Part shown: piece by piece, positions 1-11,180 of the stretch
Layout: each line of letters begins with the position of its first letter
Position numbering within the stretch: the first letter of the stretch is position 1
From: Gari tellinella
Taxonomy: Eukaryota > Mollusca > Bivalvia > Cardiida > Psammobiidae
Direction: 5' to 3'
Assembly (NCBI GenBank): GCA_922989275.2
Contig: OV277871.1
Coordinates: 62,207,848 to 62,271,847, forward strand
Length of the DNA: 64,000 nucleotides
Translations under genes and position numbers: made by a program
Notes under the pieces: model-generated
What the model was told of the DNA's origin: nothing
Seen by the model: only the letters and a program-made list of their open reading frames with translations
The model's database searches: none

Positions 1-1500
1 AAGCATGTGGGGAAGGTTCAATGCAGAAAGCATGTAAAGGCACAGTATACCTGGCCTGCAGTTTGTTTAAATCTAATACCTGCCCTCACAAGGGTACTGG
101 GGCCTGTATAAGTGAGTGTTTTAGAATGGTTAGTTTCTATCTTCTAAGTAAATTACTATCCTTTAAAAGAAGGCATATAAATACAGGTGATAGCTTAAAT
201 CAATGTTTACAAACATGCACTCGATGTGAAATGGGTTAACACGTTACCCACTCTAGAGAATGTCGAGTCTGATTAGACGACGAGTAACCTAGAAAGAAAG
301 CATCGACAACATTTAGAAACAAATGCTTTCTATATTCTACTTCAAGTTTTTTATTTCCTTTAAAAGGGACAGATTAAGTATGTGTAGCGCACAATAATTA
401 AAATGAGTGTAGTGGCATATGATTATGCTATAATATATGGCTTAAATTCAAAAATAGCGTTACATATCTTTGATATATCGACATTAGTAATTTATATATA
501 TTATATATATATGCTATATAGACAAGCTGATAATTTCTGAACAATTATATGAAAATAATATTCATGTTAATGATTTTTGTCAATTAAGAGTAGGCATCTA
601 GGTATAAATTTGTAAAAAAAACCAACAGAGCATTTATATCTTACAAAACATATCTTTTTGTATATTTTAAAAATAATAACAACTCTAAAATACTAAAAGA
701 ACACATTGTATGATAAACAAGCCTAAGTTCATTTTTATAAACTTCATAAGTAAGTATTGCATACACTTAATGGCCATTTTGCTGAATACATATTCACAAC
801 ATATAATATATCGAAATTAGTGGGCTATTTTAGATAACTAGTGTCCTTTTGGTGAATCATTTTAAAATCTCATCATATGCTTGTATCGGTGAATCTAAAA
901 TTTGATACTCTTAGAGTTGTACAATTGTTTAGGTCTAATAAAGTCTCAGTTTAATAATGTATTGTATTAAGTTTGATGAACTAGCTCAAAGCGATTTGCA
1001 GGAAGCATTTCAGAATGCAAATGGCATTTCTACACTTCCAAATGTCGCACTGTGGAATTAAAAATGATGGTTATTGAACTTTAACCAAAGTCGTAGAAAT
1101 AAATGAAATTATTTCTTAAGGGAAGCGGATATAATTTACTTATGCTACGGAAAAATAATACAGTTAAGATTGCATTTGAGTAAATCCATTTTCAGGGAAC
1201 CTATATAGATACCATCAAAACAAAGTGTTCCATCAAATTAAATCTGGTACAATGTAATAGAACGATGGAAGTAAATCGTTTTAGATTGATTTTAAACGTA
1301 TTGAATACGACACATGTTAGACATACGGTTGGTATTGTATTTCAGTGAGGAGAAACAATATTATTTTTAAATAGTCGTGTTTATGCGAACACTATTAATG
1401 CTATTGCAAACACGATATAACCGGACGTTTAATCAGGATTAAAACTCATTATTCCTCCATTAACTCGTCCAGTGAATTACCTCGAGTACAATCGTTATGT
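1..1500. other. AT-rich stretch, nothing recognisable
   Basis: This stretch is strongly AT-rich, with short runs of alternating TA near 495-520 and scattered oligo-A and oligo-T. I see no ORF with domain character, no clear inverted repeat and no tandem array. The one open frame near the left edge (21-239) has no recognisable motif. Confidence 0.5.
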
Positions 1501-1501
1501 G

Positions 1502-1972
1502 TAAACAGTTTGGACCAGGAGCTAAACTGTTTGACACTCATTTCAACATTTCTTATGTCAAAATACCTAGATTTAAAATTGAAAAAAAAAGATAGTTGTT
1601 CAAAGAGAAGACAACGCAATAGCAGTGAAAGGGGTAAAACATCGTCAAAGGTTTTGAATCGGCATTTGCTGTTTTTATTGCAATGCGTGTAGTTTCAGTT
1701 TAAAGGGTAAAGAACATGTCTTCTCCACTGTTATTAGATATCGCTATGTCAGTATTAACATTTATTATGCGCCTTCCTATGATTCATTCGAGAAGAAGTT
1801 ATTCTTATCCATTTAAACGCAAACGAAACGCAAATCAATAAGGTGTAAAACATGACAATGTTTAACAATTTTGAGGACTCATTTTAACCTGCGTGGCAAA
1901 CAGTTTGGTGCCTGGTCACACCCTTTCATTCTGATTATTACTCGACGTCTGATCTAGCTCCAAAATGTTTGC
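1502..1972. repeat. Relics of the CAAACAGTTTGG palindrome MITE family
   Basis: Arm fragments occur at about 1505-1545 (aaacagtttggacc, then ctaaactgtttgacactca) and at 1896-1972 (ggcaaacagtttgg, then gacgtctgatctagctcc and aaaatgtttgc). Between them, near 1700-1730, lies the family's outer-end sequence (aagaacatgtcttctccactg). The fragments match better copies at 21139-21380 and 23304-23610. They are degraded, so boundaries are approximate. Confidence 0.6.
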
Positions 1973-2177
1973 AATAGAAATATTAGTGTTTATAAGTTAA
2001 GAATAACGTCTTCTCCTCTCTACGGGGCTTTTCCGCGTGTATGTTCAGGACATGATACTAAATTCTGTTTCAACTAGCAAACTCACACTGTTTGTGTTGC
2101 GACCTCAGGTATACGTACACGTACGTTCTGAGCTAAATGTATCGCTCACATTATACATTTGTTTCATAGGTACTGAG

Positions 2178-2262
2178 GGAACAGTCAAATCATTGACCGG
2201 CCGAGGGCAACAGTTCTCAAGGTCTTCCCTGCTACCGAGGGACAATGATTTGAATGTTCCCG
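2178..2262. repeat. Short imperfect hairpin
   Basis: The arms ggaacagtcaaatcattg and caatgatttgaatgttcc are near-exact reverse complements around a roughly 45-base spacer that itself contains gaccggccgagggc and ctaccgaggg. It lies just outside the left end of the TIR-bounded segment that follows. Confidence 0.5.
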
Positions 2263-2267
2263 AAGTA

Positions 2268-2943
2268 AATATGAAACAACTGATTTATTACCGGACTCTC
2301 TATTTAAGACAGATCTAGTTCCTGAATTGTACATGGCTGAATGAAAAGCTAGATCTAGATCTACATGATTTGAACAACTGTATAAATTCTAGAGGTTATT
2401 TATTTATCATATCTTTATTTAATTCACTACAACAACTAAACGCACAACCAGAAAAGGTTTCTCTAAAATATTCATTTTTTCAAATACGATTTGAAATGTA
2501 AACATTTTCTTATTGACTAAAATTAATTGACAGTCAGTTTCAATTACGTCATAAATTCATGATGACATGACGTCATTTAGTATGTAACGTCATAATTTGT
2601 TTAAAAAAAGGAAGATGCTAGATCTGCAAGTGGTTTAACATTCTGTTTTCGGAGTCATTCTTAATACTAGATTATCTATATGTAGCCTTTTTAGGGTATT
2701 GTTCGAGAGAGAAATATGGCCCGAAAATAAACCGTAAAATGCTAGATCTATGTAAGACGGTTCCGATGCATAAAATGTTTGCGCACCATTTTCGCGCAGG
2801 CAACAGTGCCGTGCAACAGTCAACTGTTGACCGGTCAACAGTCATCTAACATAAGTCTGGGAATTCGTTACCAAAAAACAGTCAAAAATGCTTAATAAAC
2901 ACTTAAATAGAGAGTCAGGTAATAAAAGCAGCTGTTTTATGTG
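2268..2943. mobile_element. TIR-bounded segment, probable MITE or decayed DNA transposon
   Basis: The two ends are inverted copies of about 38 bases. The left end reads gaaacaactg, then ttattaccggactctct, then atttaag; the right end reads cttaaatagagagtc, then aggtaataaaagcagctg. The interior of about 600 bases has no open coding frame. It contains clusters of tagatctagatct, a TGACGTCA at 2568-2575 and a perfect 18-base palindrome CTGTTGACCGGTCAACAG at 2824-2841. No target-site duplication could be fixed by eye. Confidence 0.5.
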
Positions 2944-3847
2944 TGTTGCCTGAAACAGTTTTTGCGACAAATATCAGATATAATGCATCTTCGTGTTTTT
3001 CGTGAAGTATGAGTAAAGTTCAAACATGTTTAAAAACAATATAAAGGTAGAGCTACTCAAAGGAAGGATTAATTATATATAGCCACGAAAACTTCACAAA
3101 AATAAGATTATTAAATGAAGCAAATGGTAGCTTTTCAAGGTGTCACTTGATTTACATTTATCTTAATGGCAAATAAGTTTGATTTGTCATAACGTTTCGA
3201 ACATAAACACGCTACTTCCGACAGAACACCGTCTTCCCAAATTGTATAGATATAACCTGGTTGGAGTACAGTCAATCTTTCATTAACTCCTTCACTATCA
3301 TGACATCAATAGCTTTAACATTTTGTCTCGTAAAATGTACATTTTAGGCATTTTGACCAAAGTAATGTATTGTATTTTTACATTCACCCTGTAACGTCCT
3401 TATATAGCTATATAAAGACTAGTTTAATCATCAGTAAACCTACAAACCGAATTGGTACCAGCAAGCTAGAAAGGGGCCGGATTCCCCACTGGAGAGTTAG
3501 GGTTTAGGACCTGCTTTTAAATTTTCCACATGAATCGATAATCCCGATATAAACTCGAACAAAATTCAATTAAATAAGTACGTAAAAGTTTATTCAGACA
3601 GAAGTAGATTTAAACGTTAATAAGGGAGATTACACCACGCCACGGCACTTTGACATGGGGTTTTAAAAAAATGGCGTTCTATTTATAGACGAATTCTTGG
3701 TAATAAGAATGTCGGACATGACGATGAAATTGGTTGTTTTGAAGCTTTGTAAGTTAAAAATATTGTGTTCTAGACCCTGTAAAAAGTAGTTGGCCAGTCT
3801 TACCGAGAAATGCTTAATAAACCACAAAGTACAAATCCGTTTTATTC
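2944..3847. other. No gene seen
   Basis: AT-rich sequence between two mobile-element copies. The short ORFs here have no domain character, and I see no strong repeat structure. Confidence 0.4.
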
Positions 3848-4668
3848 TTAAAGAGACTCGCAACCGGATTTAGCATTAAAAATAGTAATTTGTAAATATA
3901 TGTCAAATGCTTATATAAATGGGTAAGATTTAGTTTTGGATAATAAATTCTATTAAAAAATGCATTTAAAAAAAAAGGAAGATCCTCCGGTGGGATTCGA
4001 ACCCGTAACCCTCCATGCGGAGACAAACATGAAAACAAAGGCAAACGCCTTAACCACGCGCTACTGGGGCTCTCTATCTATATGGTAGCGAATAAACGTA
4101 CTTTACTGGTAGCGATTGGTTTATACGTATTCGGCTCGGGTTTATGTCTGAGCCCGTGTAGAGAAGCAACAACAACAACTATACCGTCAGCTGACGCTAT
4201 AGAAAAACGATGGAAATATCTAAAAAACCTAAGATTCGGTGACGATTCTTGATACTTTTATTGGACTGAACATATTTTTATAATGTCAGAAGCCAAATAA
4301 TGCCACAAACTTGCTTTTATTTGAGTATTTGGGGCCTCCGTGGCCTAGTGGTATAGTCACTGTGACTTACATCACTAAGCTCCTCACCGCTGTGAGTTCG
4401 AATCCCAGTAGGGTCGTTCGGATTTTTCATATGGGGAAGCCTTCCAGCTGGCTTGCGGAAGGTCGGTGGTTCTACCCAGTTGCCGATTTGTGCCTGAAAC
4501 ATGCATAAAGGGCTTCTGGGGTCTTCCTCCACCTGTAATTAGCTGGACGTCGCGATATGACTGAAATACTGTTGAAAGCGACGTAAAATCAAAACAAATA
4601 AATAAATAAATTATTTGAGTATTTTTTTTATTTTGACAAGTACACCATCCGGTTGGGAGTCCCTTTAA
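3848..4668 (-). mobile_element. TTAA-flanked TIR element with tRNA-like unit, copy A (interrupted by a SINE)
   Basis: The left end, after TTAA, reads agagactcgcaaccggat. The right end, before TTTAA, reads atccggttgggagtccc, its reverse complement. On the minus strand an A-box-like tagcgcgtggttaagg (near 4060) and a perfect B box gggttcgaatccc (4004-3992) are followed within about 15 bases by a run of T, as in a Pol III unit. A possible long variable arm (ctccgcatggag) hints at a class II tRNA ancestor, but the acceptor stem does not pair. The half nearer the right end has conserved hairpins (ctcgggtttatgtctgagc; tataccgtcagctgacgcta). A SINE splits it at 4331-4610. The orientation given is that of the tRNA-like unit. 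Confidence 0.75.
4331..4610 (+). mobile_element. tRNA-derived SINE (molluscan, MetaSINE/RUDI-like tail)
   Basis: The head ggcctccgtggcctagtgg is an A box and tgagttcgaatccc (about 4392-4405) is a B box. The body is unrelated to the host element. The 3' tail contains gtcgcgatatgactgaaata, then ctgttgaaagcgacgtaa, a sequence I recognise from many mollusc SINEs, and ends in (aaat)n. The insertion is flanked by a perfect 14-base duplication ttatttgagtattt (4317-4330 and 4611-4624). The uninterrupted element copies at 30.1 and 44.6 kb show the empty site. Assignment to a named SINE family is from memory. Confidence 0.85.
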
Positions 4669-5709
4669 AGGGTGATGACATCTTTATGTTTATTATGTAC
4701 ACGCACGGTCTCCTGATCGGACCACACTAAACCTCGCGTGTTAAACATGCGAAGACACGATAAAACTCGCCCTTCACTAGTCTAACCAAGATGCATAATA
4801 GCGAAATGCACACCGCTTCTTTATATAAATAGCTCATGTACAATTTGTGTTGCATAAAAGCAGTGACGTCGACATTGTGTAGCATATAGATAGATAGATT
4901 TATTTCAATATCATGTAACATGACAATAGCTAACAACACACACATACATCTTAAAACAAAACACAATTTATAAAAATTGCAATGATTATATATATGTTGT
5001 GTTATGAACTATGTCAGTCACATCAATATCAAGGATTATAAATACCACGAATGAGGAACAATGTTGTTCACCACCCGTGGGATTACACAAAAAAGAGAAA
5101 AGACATCTCTTATTTCCATTGTGGTCCATATATGCCATCTGATACGGACCATCTGATACGGAAAAAGATTGATGGGTCTGTATTCGCTTGTTTTTTAGAA
5201 AAGGTATATAATAAACTCATTTATCGACAATTTATTTATAACTTATTTTCTCTCAAGTTAGTTAATCGTAATTCACTGCAATTTGAAGATTGTGTAGTAC
5301 TTCATCACTGTCTTATCACATATGCATCACTATTTGTAAATAATTGTTAATTCAGTAGCTGAGTAAATCGTGCAACGATCATCAAATATACGTTTCCGGT
5401 TTACTAGTTTATTTCGCATAATAGGCCTCCGGCCCATACAAATATTAGTACATACAAACAGAAAAGAGCATGCATTAGGTGTAGTAATGAACACATTGTT
5501 ACAATATTATAACAGTCTGGTGATCAGATTAATACAATCTATAGTACACTCCTACATAGAGCTAGACCGTGCAACTACGTCATGCTAAGATGTCACCAAA
5601 TTATTTTTGAATAAATTAACAACCCAAAGTACGTTATAACGAGATTTACCATGCATAATCGTGTATGCGTTTAACCCAGTCAGTGCCTAACGTACCAACA
5701 CTTACAATT
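4669..5709. other. No gene seen; possible retroposon 3' tail
   Basis: Mostly plain AT-rich DNA. On the minus strand, near 4904-4886, gaaataaatctatctatcta looks like a poly(A)-signal-plus-microsatellite 3' end of a non-LTR retroposon, but no coding remnant was recognised upstream of it. A 14-base unit ccatctgatacgga is duplicated near 5130-5162. Confidence 0.3.
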
Positions 5710-5777
5710 GCAAACAGTTTGAATCAAGATCAGACGCCACATAATGCGGCATTTGCTGAAGATTCAAACTGTTTTGC
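5710..5777. repeat. Central palindrome of the CAAACAGTTTGG MITE family
   Basis: The arms gcaaacagtttgaatc and gattcaaactgttttgc face each other around cagacgccacataatgcggc, which itself partly pairs. This is one of the best-preserved copies of the dispersed hairpin. Confidence 0.8.
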
Positions 5778-6795
5778 ACTGACATAAACGTTTGAAATCA
5801 ATATGTCTAAAATGTTTCGCTTAAGCTTTAAAAGAAGACTATGGTTTTACCAGCAAACTATGGTTTATGGCAGTGAATTGTTACAGAAAGTTAGGCCGCC
5901 ATAATGCCACATTACATGTACATGTATGCATGAAATTTACTTTGAACAACATTTCGTAATTCGAAACTCTCCCATGAACGTGTTTTGTAGTAGGACAAAG
6001 GTATTCATACAAAGTTAACAATAAATTGAATCACGCAAGAACCATGGGAACTCAACGGATTGAAAATAAGTTTGTAATCAGAAGCAAGTAAAATTAGTAA
6101 ATTAGTGAGTTACCAACGGGAATCTTATTGTCTAGGTAATTGTGTCTAGACTATAGATATTCTTCCTTCATGCCACGGTGTGATTTCCTTGGAGATATAA
6201 CTGATACAATATACCACATACATTCATATCTGAACTCAGCGGCAACCAGACAAAGAGATAGATTGTTACCGAGACCTTCCTATCTTGTCGTAGTTCTTGA
6301 GCTTATTTGTCATAGGGAGTGTTTCTAATTATTTGACCGAGATCATCTCCCCTATTAAGAACTGTATGTGTTTTAATCCCATGCACTGCTTCGCAACGAA
6401 TGAGATTAGCCGAAATCATCTTCCTGAAATCATCATCATGTCATCACATCATCCCTCATCGTTCACCGGCGCTACATGTATATGGCCTATTTTGTGTCCC
6501 AGTGTCGAAACACGCAACCCTTCAATGCATGTTTGTTTTGACTACAAGCGACCGCTTAAAACCTTAAGGAGATTATTTTGTACTTTTGCAGAAAGCAATT
6601 GCCACTCTTTAAACATCCCCATGCATAAGAAATATCAGCTGGACAAATGTAAAAGGGAAAGCTCTTACTTATGTTGTGTTTGTTTCCTGCAAGGAGCAGT
6701 ACCATGCCATGATTGGCATGAATGCAATTATAATAGAAATATAGGATCTTACATGATTTCTCATTATTCATCATTTTTAAGAAACGAGTTTATTA
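5778..6795. other. No supported gene
   Basis: The longest open frame here (6297-6833, plus) is 178 codons and Cys-rich in its second half. It has no recognisable domain, no signal peptide and runs into the repeat that starts at 6796, so I treat it as chance. Confidence 0.4.
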
Positions 6796-8185
6796 AACAA
6801 GAGCCGTATACGGCCCTAAATCGCTCACCTTGAACCGTTGATGTAAATGTAACATATGTTGAAAATCTGAGAAATTATGACAATAGGATTGTGCCAATTG
6901 CTAATTGGATGATGCTGAGTGCAAACTATATTAGCTCAGGGTACTGTGGTTTCAGACAAGAAGATTTTTTAAGTGTTTATTGAAAAAAAATCTATTTTTG
7001 GCTCCTGTCCCCTACATAATTATGATATGGACCGGAACCATTTGAACAATATTGGTAAAGTACATATAGAAGTTACACCATGCCAAATATCAAAGTTCTA
7101 GCTATATTAGTTTCAGAGAAGAAGAGGTTTGTAGATTTCTTTATATAACCGTATGTAAATATTTGACCCCCGGGGCGGGGTCATTTTTTACCAAAATGAC
7201 ATAATTTGAACAATCTTGATAGAGGACCTGAAGATGATGCTTTGTGCAAAATATCTAAGCTCAGGCCGGGTACTGTGGTTTCAGACAAGAAGTTTTAATT
7301 TTATTGAAAAAATATATGTTTAGCTCTTGTGACCTAGATATGCAATGGACCGGAACCATATTTACAGTATTGGTAAAGTACATCTAGAAGTTACACTATG
7401 CCAAATATCAAAGCTCTACCCATATTAGTTTCAGAGAAGGAGAGGTTTGAATATTTCACTATAAAACTCTATGTAAATTTGTGACCCCCGGGGCGGGGTC
7501 ATGTTTGACCCCAGGGACATAATTTGAACAATCTTGATAGAGGACCCGAAGATGATGCTTAACGCAAAATATCTTAACTCAGGACACTGTGGTTTCAGAC
7601 TAGAAGATGTTTTAAGTTTTTATTGCAGCAATCTATTTTAGCTCCTGTGACCTAGATATGCAACGGACCGGAACTTTTTGAACATTATTGGTAAAGTACA
7701 TCTAGAAGTTACACCATGACAAATATCAAAGCTCTAGCTATATTAGTTTCAGAGAAGAAGAGGTTTGAAGATTTAACTATATAATTCTGTGTAAATTTGT
7801 GACCCCAGGGGCGGGGTCATTTTTAACCCCAGGGACATAATTTGAACAATCCTGATAGAGGACCTGAAGATGATACTTTGTACCAAATATCTAAGCTCAG
7901 TGTACTGTGGTTTCAGAGAAGAAGATTGTTTAAGTTTTCATTGAAACGATCTATTTTTAGACTCTGTGACCTAGATATGCAACTGATCGGAATTATTTGA
8001 ACAAATTTGAAAGAGGGTCATAGAAGGATCATTCCTGCCAAGTTTGCTAAAAATCCATCCAATAGTTTAGGAGGAGATGTCGTTTAAAGAAATTGTTGAC
8101 GACTGACGGACGGACGACGACGGAAGACGGACACAGCACGAATAAAATAGCTCACCTTGGCACTTTGTGCCAAATGAGCTAAAAA
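6796..8185 (+). mobile_element. Tandem-core element with terminal hairpins, copy 1
   Basis: It starts aacaagag, gccgtatacggc (a short palindrome), then cctaaatcgctcacc. It ends gactgacggacggacgacga, then agctcaccttggcactttg and tgccaaatgagctaaaa, a hairpin. The core is a run of about four units repeating roughly every 317 bases: 'gaagatgatgctt' at about 7231, 7549 and 7866, each after ggggcggggtcat and catttgaacaatcttgatag-like blocks. This start and end are widespread in bivalve genomes. The layout (short conserved ends, tandem core, 3' hairpin then CTAA) is like pearl/Helitron-related non-autonomous elements. No coding capacity. Confidence 0.7.
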
Positions 8186-8321
8186 CTATGACGCTAGCCT
8201 TGGCGAACGTTACATTAGTTTAAGCAAACGAGGCAAAGACGATTCCGTTAATACCACGGCGATATAACAGAATGATGTTACTGCTAAATGAAAAACTCTG
8301 TGTAAGTGGTGCCTTGCACCA
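8186..8321. other. Short spacer, nothing seen
   Basis: Unremarkable AT-rich sequence between two repeats. Confidence 0.3.
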
Positions 8322-11058
8322 AATGGGGCCCTACCGCATTACAGAGTTATCCCAATTTTCCTCCAGAGTGAACTCCCCTGATAAGGAAAAGGTTGTTTCC
8401 GGTTTAATTAACGCATCATTGATACGGTGTCGATAACGGTCATAAACGATTCGGAAAAGAATAGATCGAATGCGGTTTATTAGTTTGATACCTATATCTA
8501 TATGCAGTCAAGTTCCCGTTTATCCCTATGAATTTTAATGTATTAATTTTGTTACTGTAAAATGCGACGGTTATTTATTTCATAGTTTTTGCCAAACCGA
8601 AAGTAGTCCTGATCATACTTTTTCTATATAACAAAGAAGTCGACATTTAACATACTTAACAGACACGGGTTTTCACCTCCGTAAAAGAACGTTAACATGG
8701 ATTAATATTTGAAACAATTGTCAATTTTTGTAACGTATTCTATACTGTTTATACCGCTGGAATGTGATACCGTGCATCTTACCTGGATCCAAATTGTTTG
8801 GCAAAAGTCGTCATGAACTCTGTTGAGTCGCGCTTAGTGTTAATCCTTTCTTTACTTCATAGGAATGTTTTTTCACACATAAATCTTTGCTGCTCATAAA
8901 CAGTGGCACATTACTTCCTATCTTCCTTCTTTACATCAGTAGTTGTGCATTTCTTGATAGTTACTACGTAAGTAGACCCTGACCAGATGATAACTATATA
9001 GGAACAGTCTCTATAATCAATGACTGTCCTCTCTGGTTCTTAAATGACATTATAAGTCTTAATAAATGCTGCCTATTACAGGTGAAAAAGGGGATATTTA
9101 TTAAGACATTACCGGTATTAAACATAAACTTTCTATTATTCAATTACTAATAATGACATGAATATTCATTAGGCAAAGGGTTAAACTGATCTTTTAAAAT
9201 ATGTTGAATGGTAAACAGTTTCTTCAAAAATGAATATTTTTTTGTTCATTATATACCAACAGAGTTTAGTTGACAGAAATTTCGTAGAAATAGTTCAGCC
9301 TGTCATGCTCATAGCGCACAAGGATTTCACCTCTCAAGGCTTCTGCCCAGGGGCCATAAAGCGCCAAGCATCATCACAACTAACAACAGGAAGTAACCAA
9401 TTAGCTAGAAATCGAATTGTATACTGAACCCCCACTGGGGTGCAGCTCCTGTCCCATAACAGTCGTAAATACACGCCCCATGTGAATCCCTGCTATGACA
9501 AGCCATAAAACGGAAGCTTAACTCTTGGGTACACAGGCTGGATTCAAATCACACCAAAATATCATTTTTTTTATATAGGATCCACATTGTTATTCATGTG
9601 GGGATTAAATGTTAATCTTCTATATCATGCACTCCTTCATGTGTGAAAGATTAACCCATTACCCCCATCATGCCTTTTACTCCTTTAATGAATTCCACCT
9701 TCATAAGCAAATAAATCCTCTTCAAGCACTAAGCAGTCATAATTATGAATCATAGGTGATATTTTATGTCGTAGTGGGTGGTACCTTAAAGCAGGATGAA
9801 AGTAAAGCAGGATGCACCTTAAGGCGCCTTATGTTTTACTTTCAACCTGCTTTAAGGGGTGACCTATAATTTTCAATACTTAACACGGGCTGTGGGGTAA
9901 TGGGTTTAGGTAATGGGTAAATCCCTTACCCGATCGCCTGTTCCTACCTGGAAAGACAGGTGTCCATTAAAGGTAGATTGAAAAGTACATGCTACTTTAC
10001 TTTCAGCTTGCTTTAAGCTACCATCTGCTAGGATGTTCAAGGGTTTTAATGTTGCACATTCATGCATAAACAAAAGGCGTATTTAAAGGGTTAATAGGAA
10101 ATACATACCGTTTTAACAACATAAATACTTTAGAACCCCTCTCCTATCATTAAATGTGTACTCTATTGAAGACTCAATATTGAAAGTAAAGCATGCATCC
10201 CATCGTTTTAGTAGATTAAAACTTTATTTCTGTTGATCTTTTACCAGTTCACTAATTATAAGAGGCTTAAAACACTATAATTTATGGAACCAGATAAGAT
10301 GCAGCATATATACTAACAGGCCGATCAGGGGTAGAACTGTTTTATATGTTTTAAGTCAAAATTAATATATCATTTTTCAACTTTTATCAAGAAAGTAGGC
10401 AGTCTTTTTTTTAATATTAACCGTTATCATGCTATTAGCATAATTGAGCATTCCTATGGTATTTTTCCTTATTTAATCAGCTAAAGTAATAAATCAAATG
10501 ATAGGTATTCATAGCGGGTAGGGTTTATGGTTGATTAACAGCAACCAGAATGTTGCTGTGACACATCCATGTTACAGGGTTTAACCCTTTACCCAATAGA
10601 TGGTATTAGTTTTGAAGATAGGTGACCCCTTAAGGCAGGTTAAGGTACATTCTGCTTTAAGCTATCATCTGCTGGGAGGTATAACATATTTATTGAGGTG
10701 CAGATTGATGACTTATTTTAAAAAGAATATGAATAAATGATATGCATAGAACGGTATATCTATGCAAGTTTTTGTAAGTTTTATACATGTAGTAGGCAAA
10801 GTAAATGCATGTCTTGATTCTATTTTTGAACAATATGAGAGATTGCGCTTTCAATAATGTATAGCCAGGTTCTACTGTATATAATATAAGCTCTACAATA
10901 ACAAGCAGACGATCTCCTCAAATTCGTGTTTGAGGATAAAGGACTTTCGATACTATGTGTACTTCACTATTGAACCGGAAACAACCTCTAGTTCAAGGGG
11001 CGCTACTCTAAACACACGTTCCATGCGGAGTAACTCTGTATATCGGTAGGGCCCCATT
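8322..11058. mobile_element. 2.7 kb segment bounded by about 85 bp inverted ends
   Basis: The left end (8322-8406) reads aatggggccctaccg, cagagttatccc, gtgaactcccctgat, ggttgtttccggtt. The right end (10973-11058) is the reverse complement in the same order: aaccggaaacaacc, gttcaaggggc, taactctgtatatcg, gtagggccccatt. The interior has no open coding frame. It holds several foldback pieces built on ttaaagcagg / cctgctttaa. A single such end lies at 35641-35702. The segment may be a decayed transposon, or two separate short MITEs in opposite orientation that happen to bracket unrelated DNA. Confidence 0.5.
9739..9880. repeat. AAAGCAGG foldback, copy 1
   Basis: The inner arms ccttaaagcaggatgaaag / cttt-caacctgctttaagg close on ggatgcaccttaaggcgcc. 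Outer arms attatgaatcataggt / gacctataattttcaa extend the pairing. Related pieces lie at about 9966-10030, 10618-10676, 26483-26534 and 60011-60086. Confidence 0.6.
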
Positions 11059-11148
11059 GCGAAATGCCTATAAAGCCTTTGTCACACACATGTTAAAGTT
11101 AAATTATGTAACTTAGCGTACATAGAGTACATGTGGAATTTGCGAATG

Positions 11149-11180
11149 AAAGTCCGTAAAAGAGTTAAACTAAGGCAAAT
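11149..11180. repeat. Perfect 32 bp direct repeat, left copy
   Basis: The sequence beginning aaagtccgtaaaagagtt and ending aaggcaaat recurs identically at 15531-15562. Neither copy lies in a recognised element. Confidence 0.7.

Noticed and set aside
3985..4075. Functional tRNA gene in the TIR element
   Set aside because: A and B boxes and a terminator are present, but the acceptor stem cannot pair, the anticodon arm is not recognisable and the A-to-B distance is unusual. I call it tRNA-like only.
6297..6833. 178-codon Cys-containing plus-strand frame
   Set aside because: No recognisable domain, no splice support, and its end runs into a repeat element; length is within chance for a 64 kb AT-rich window.
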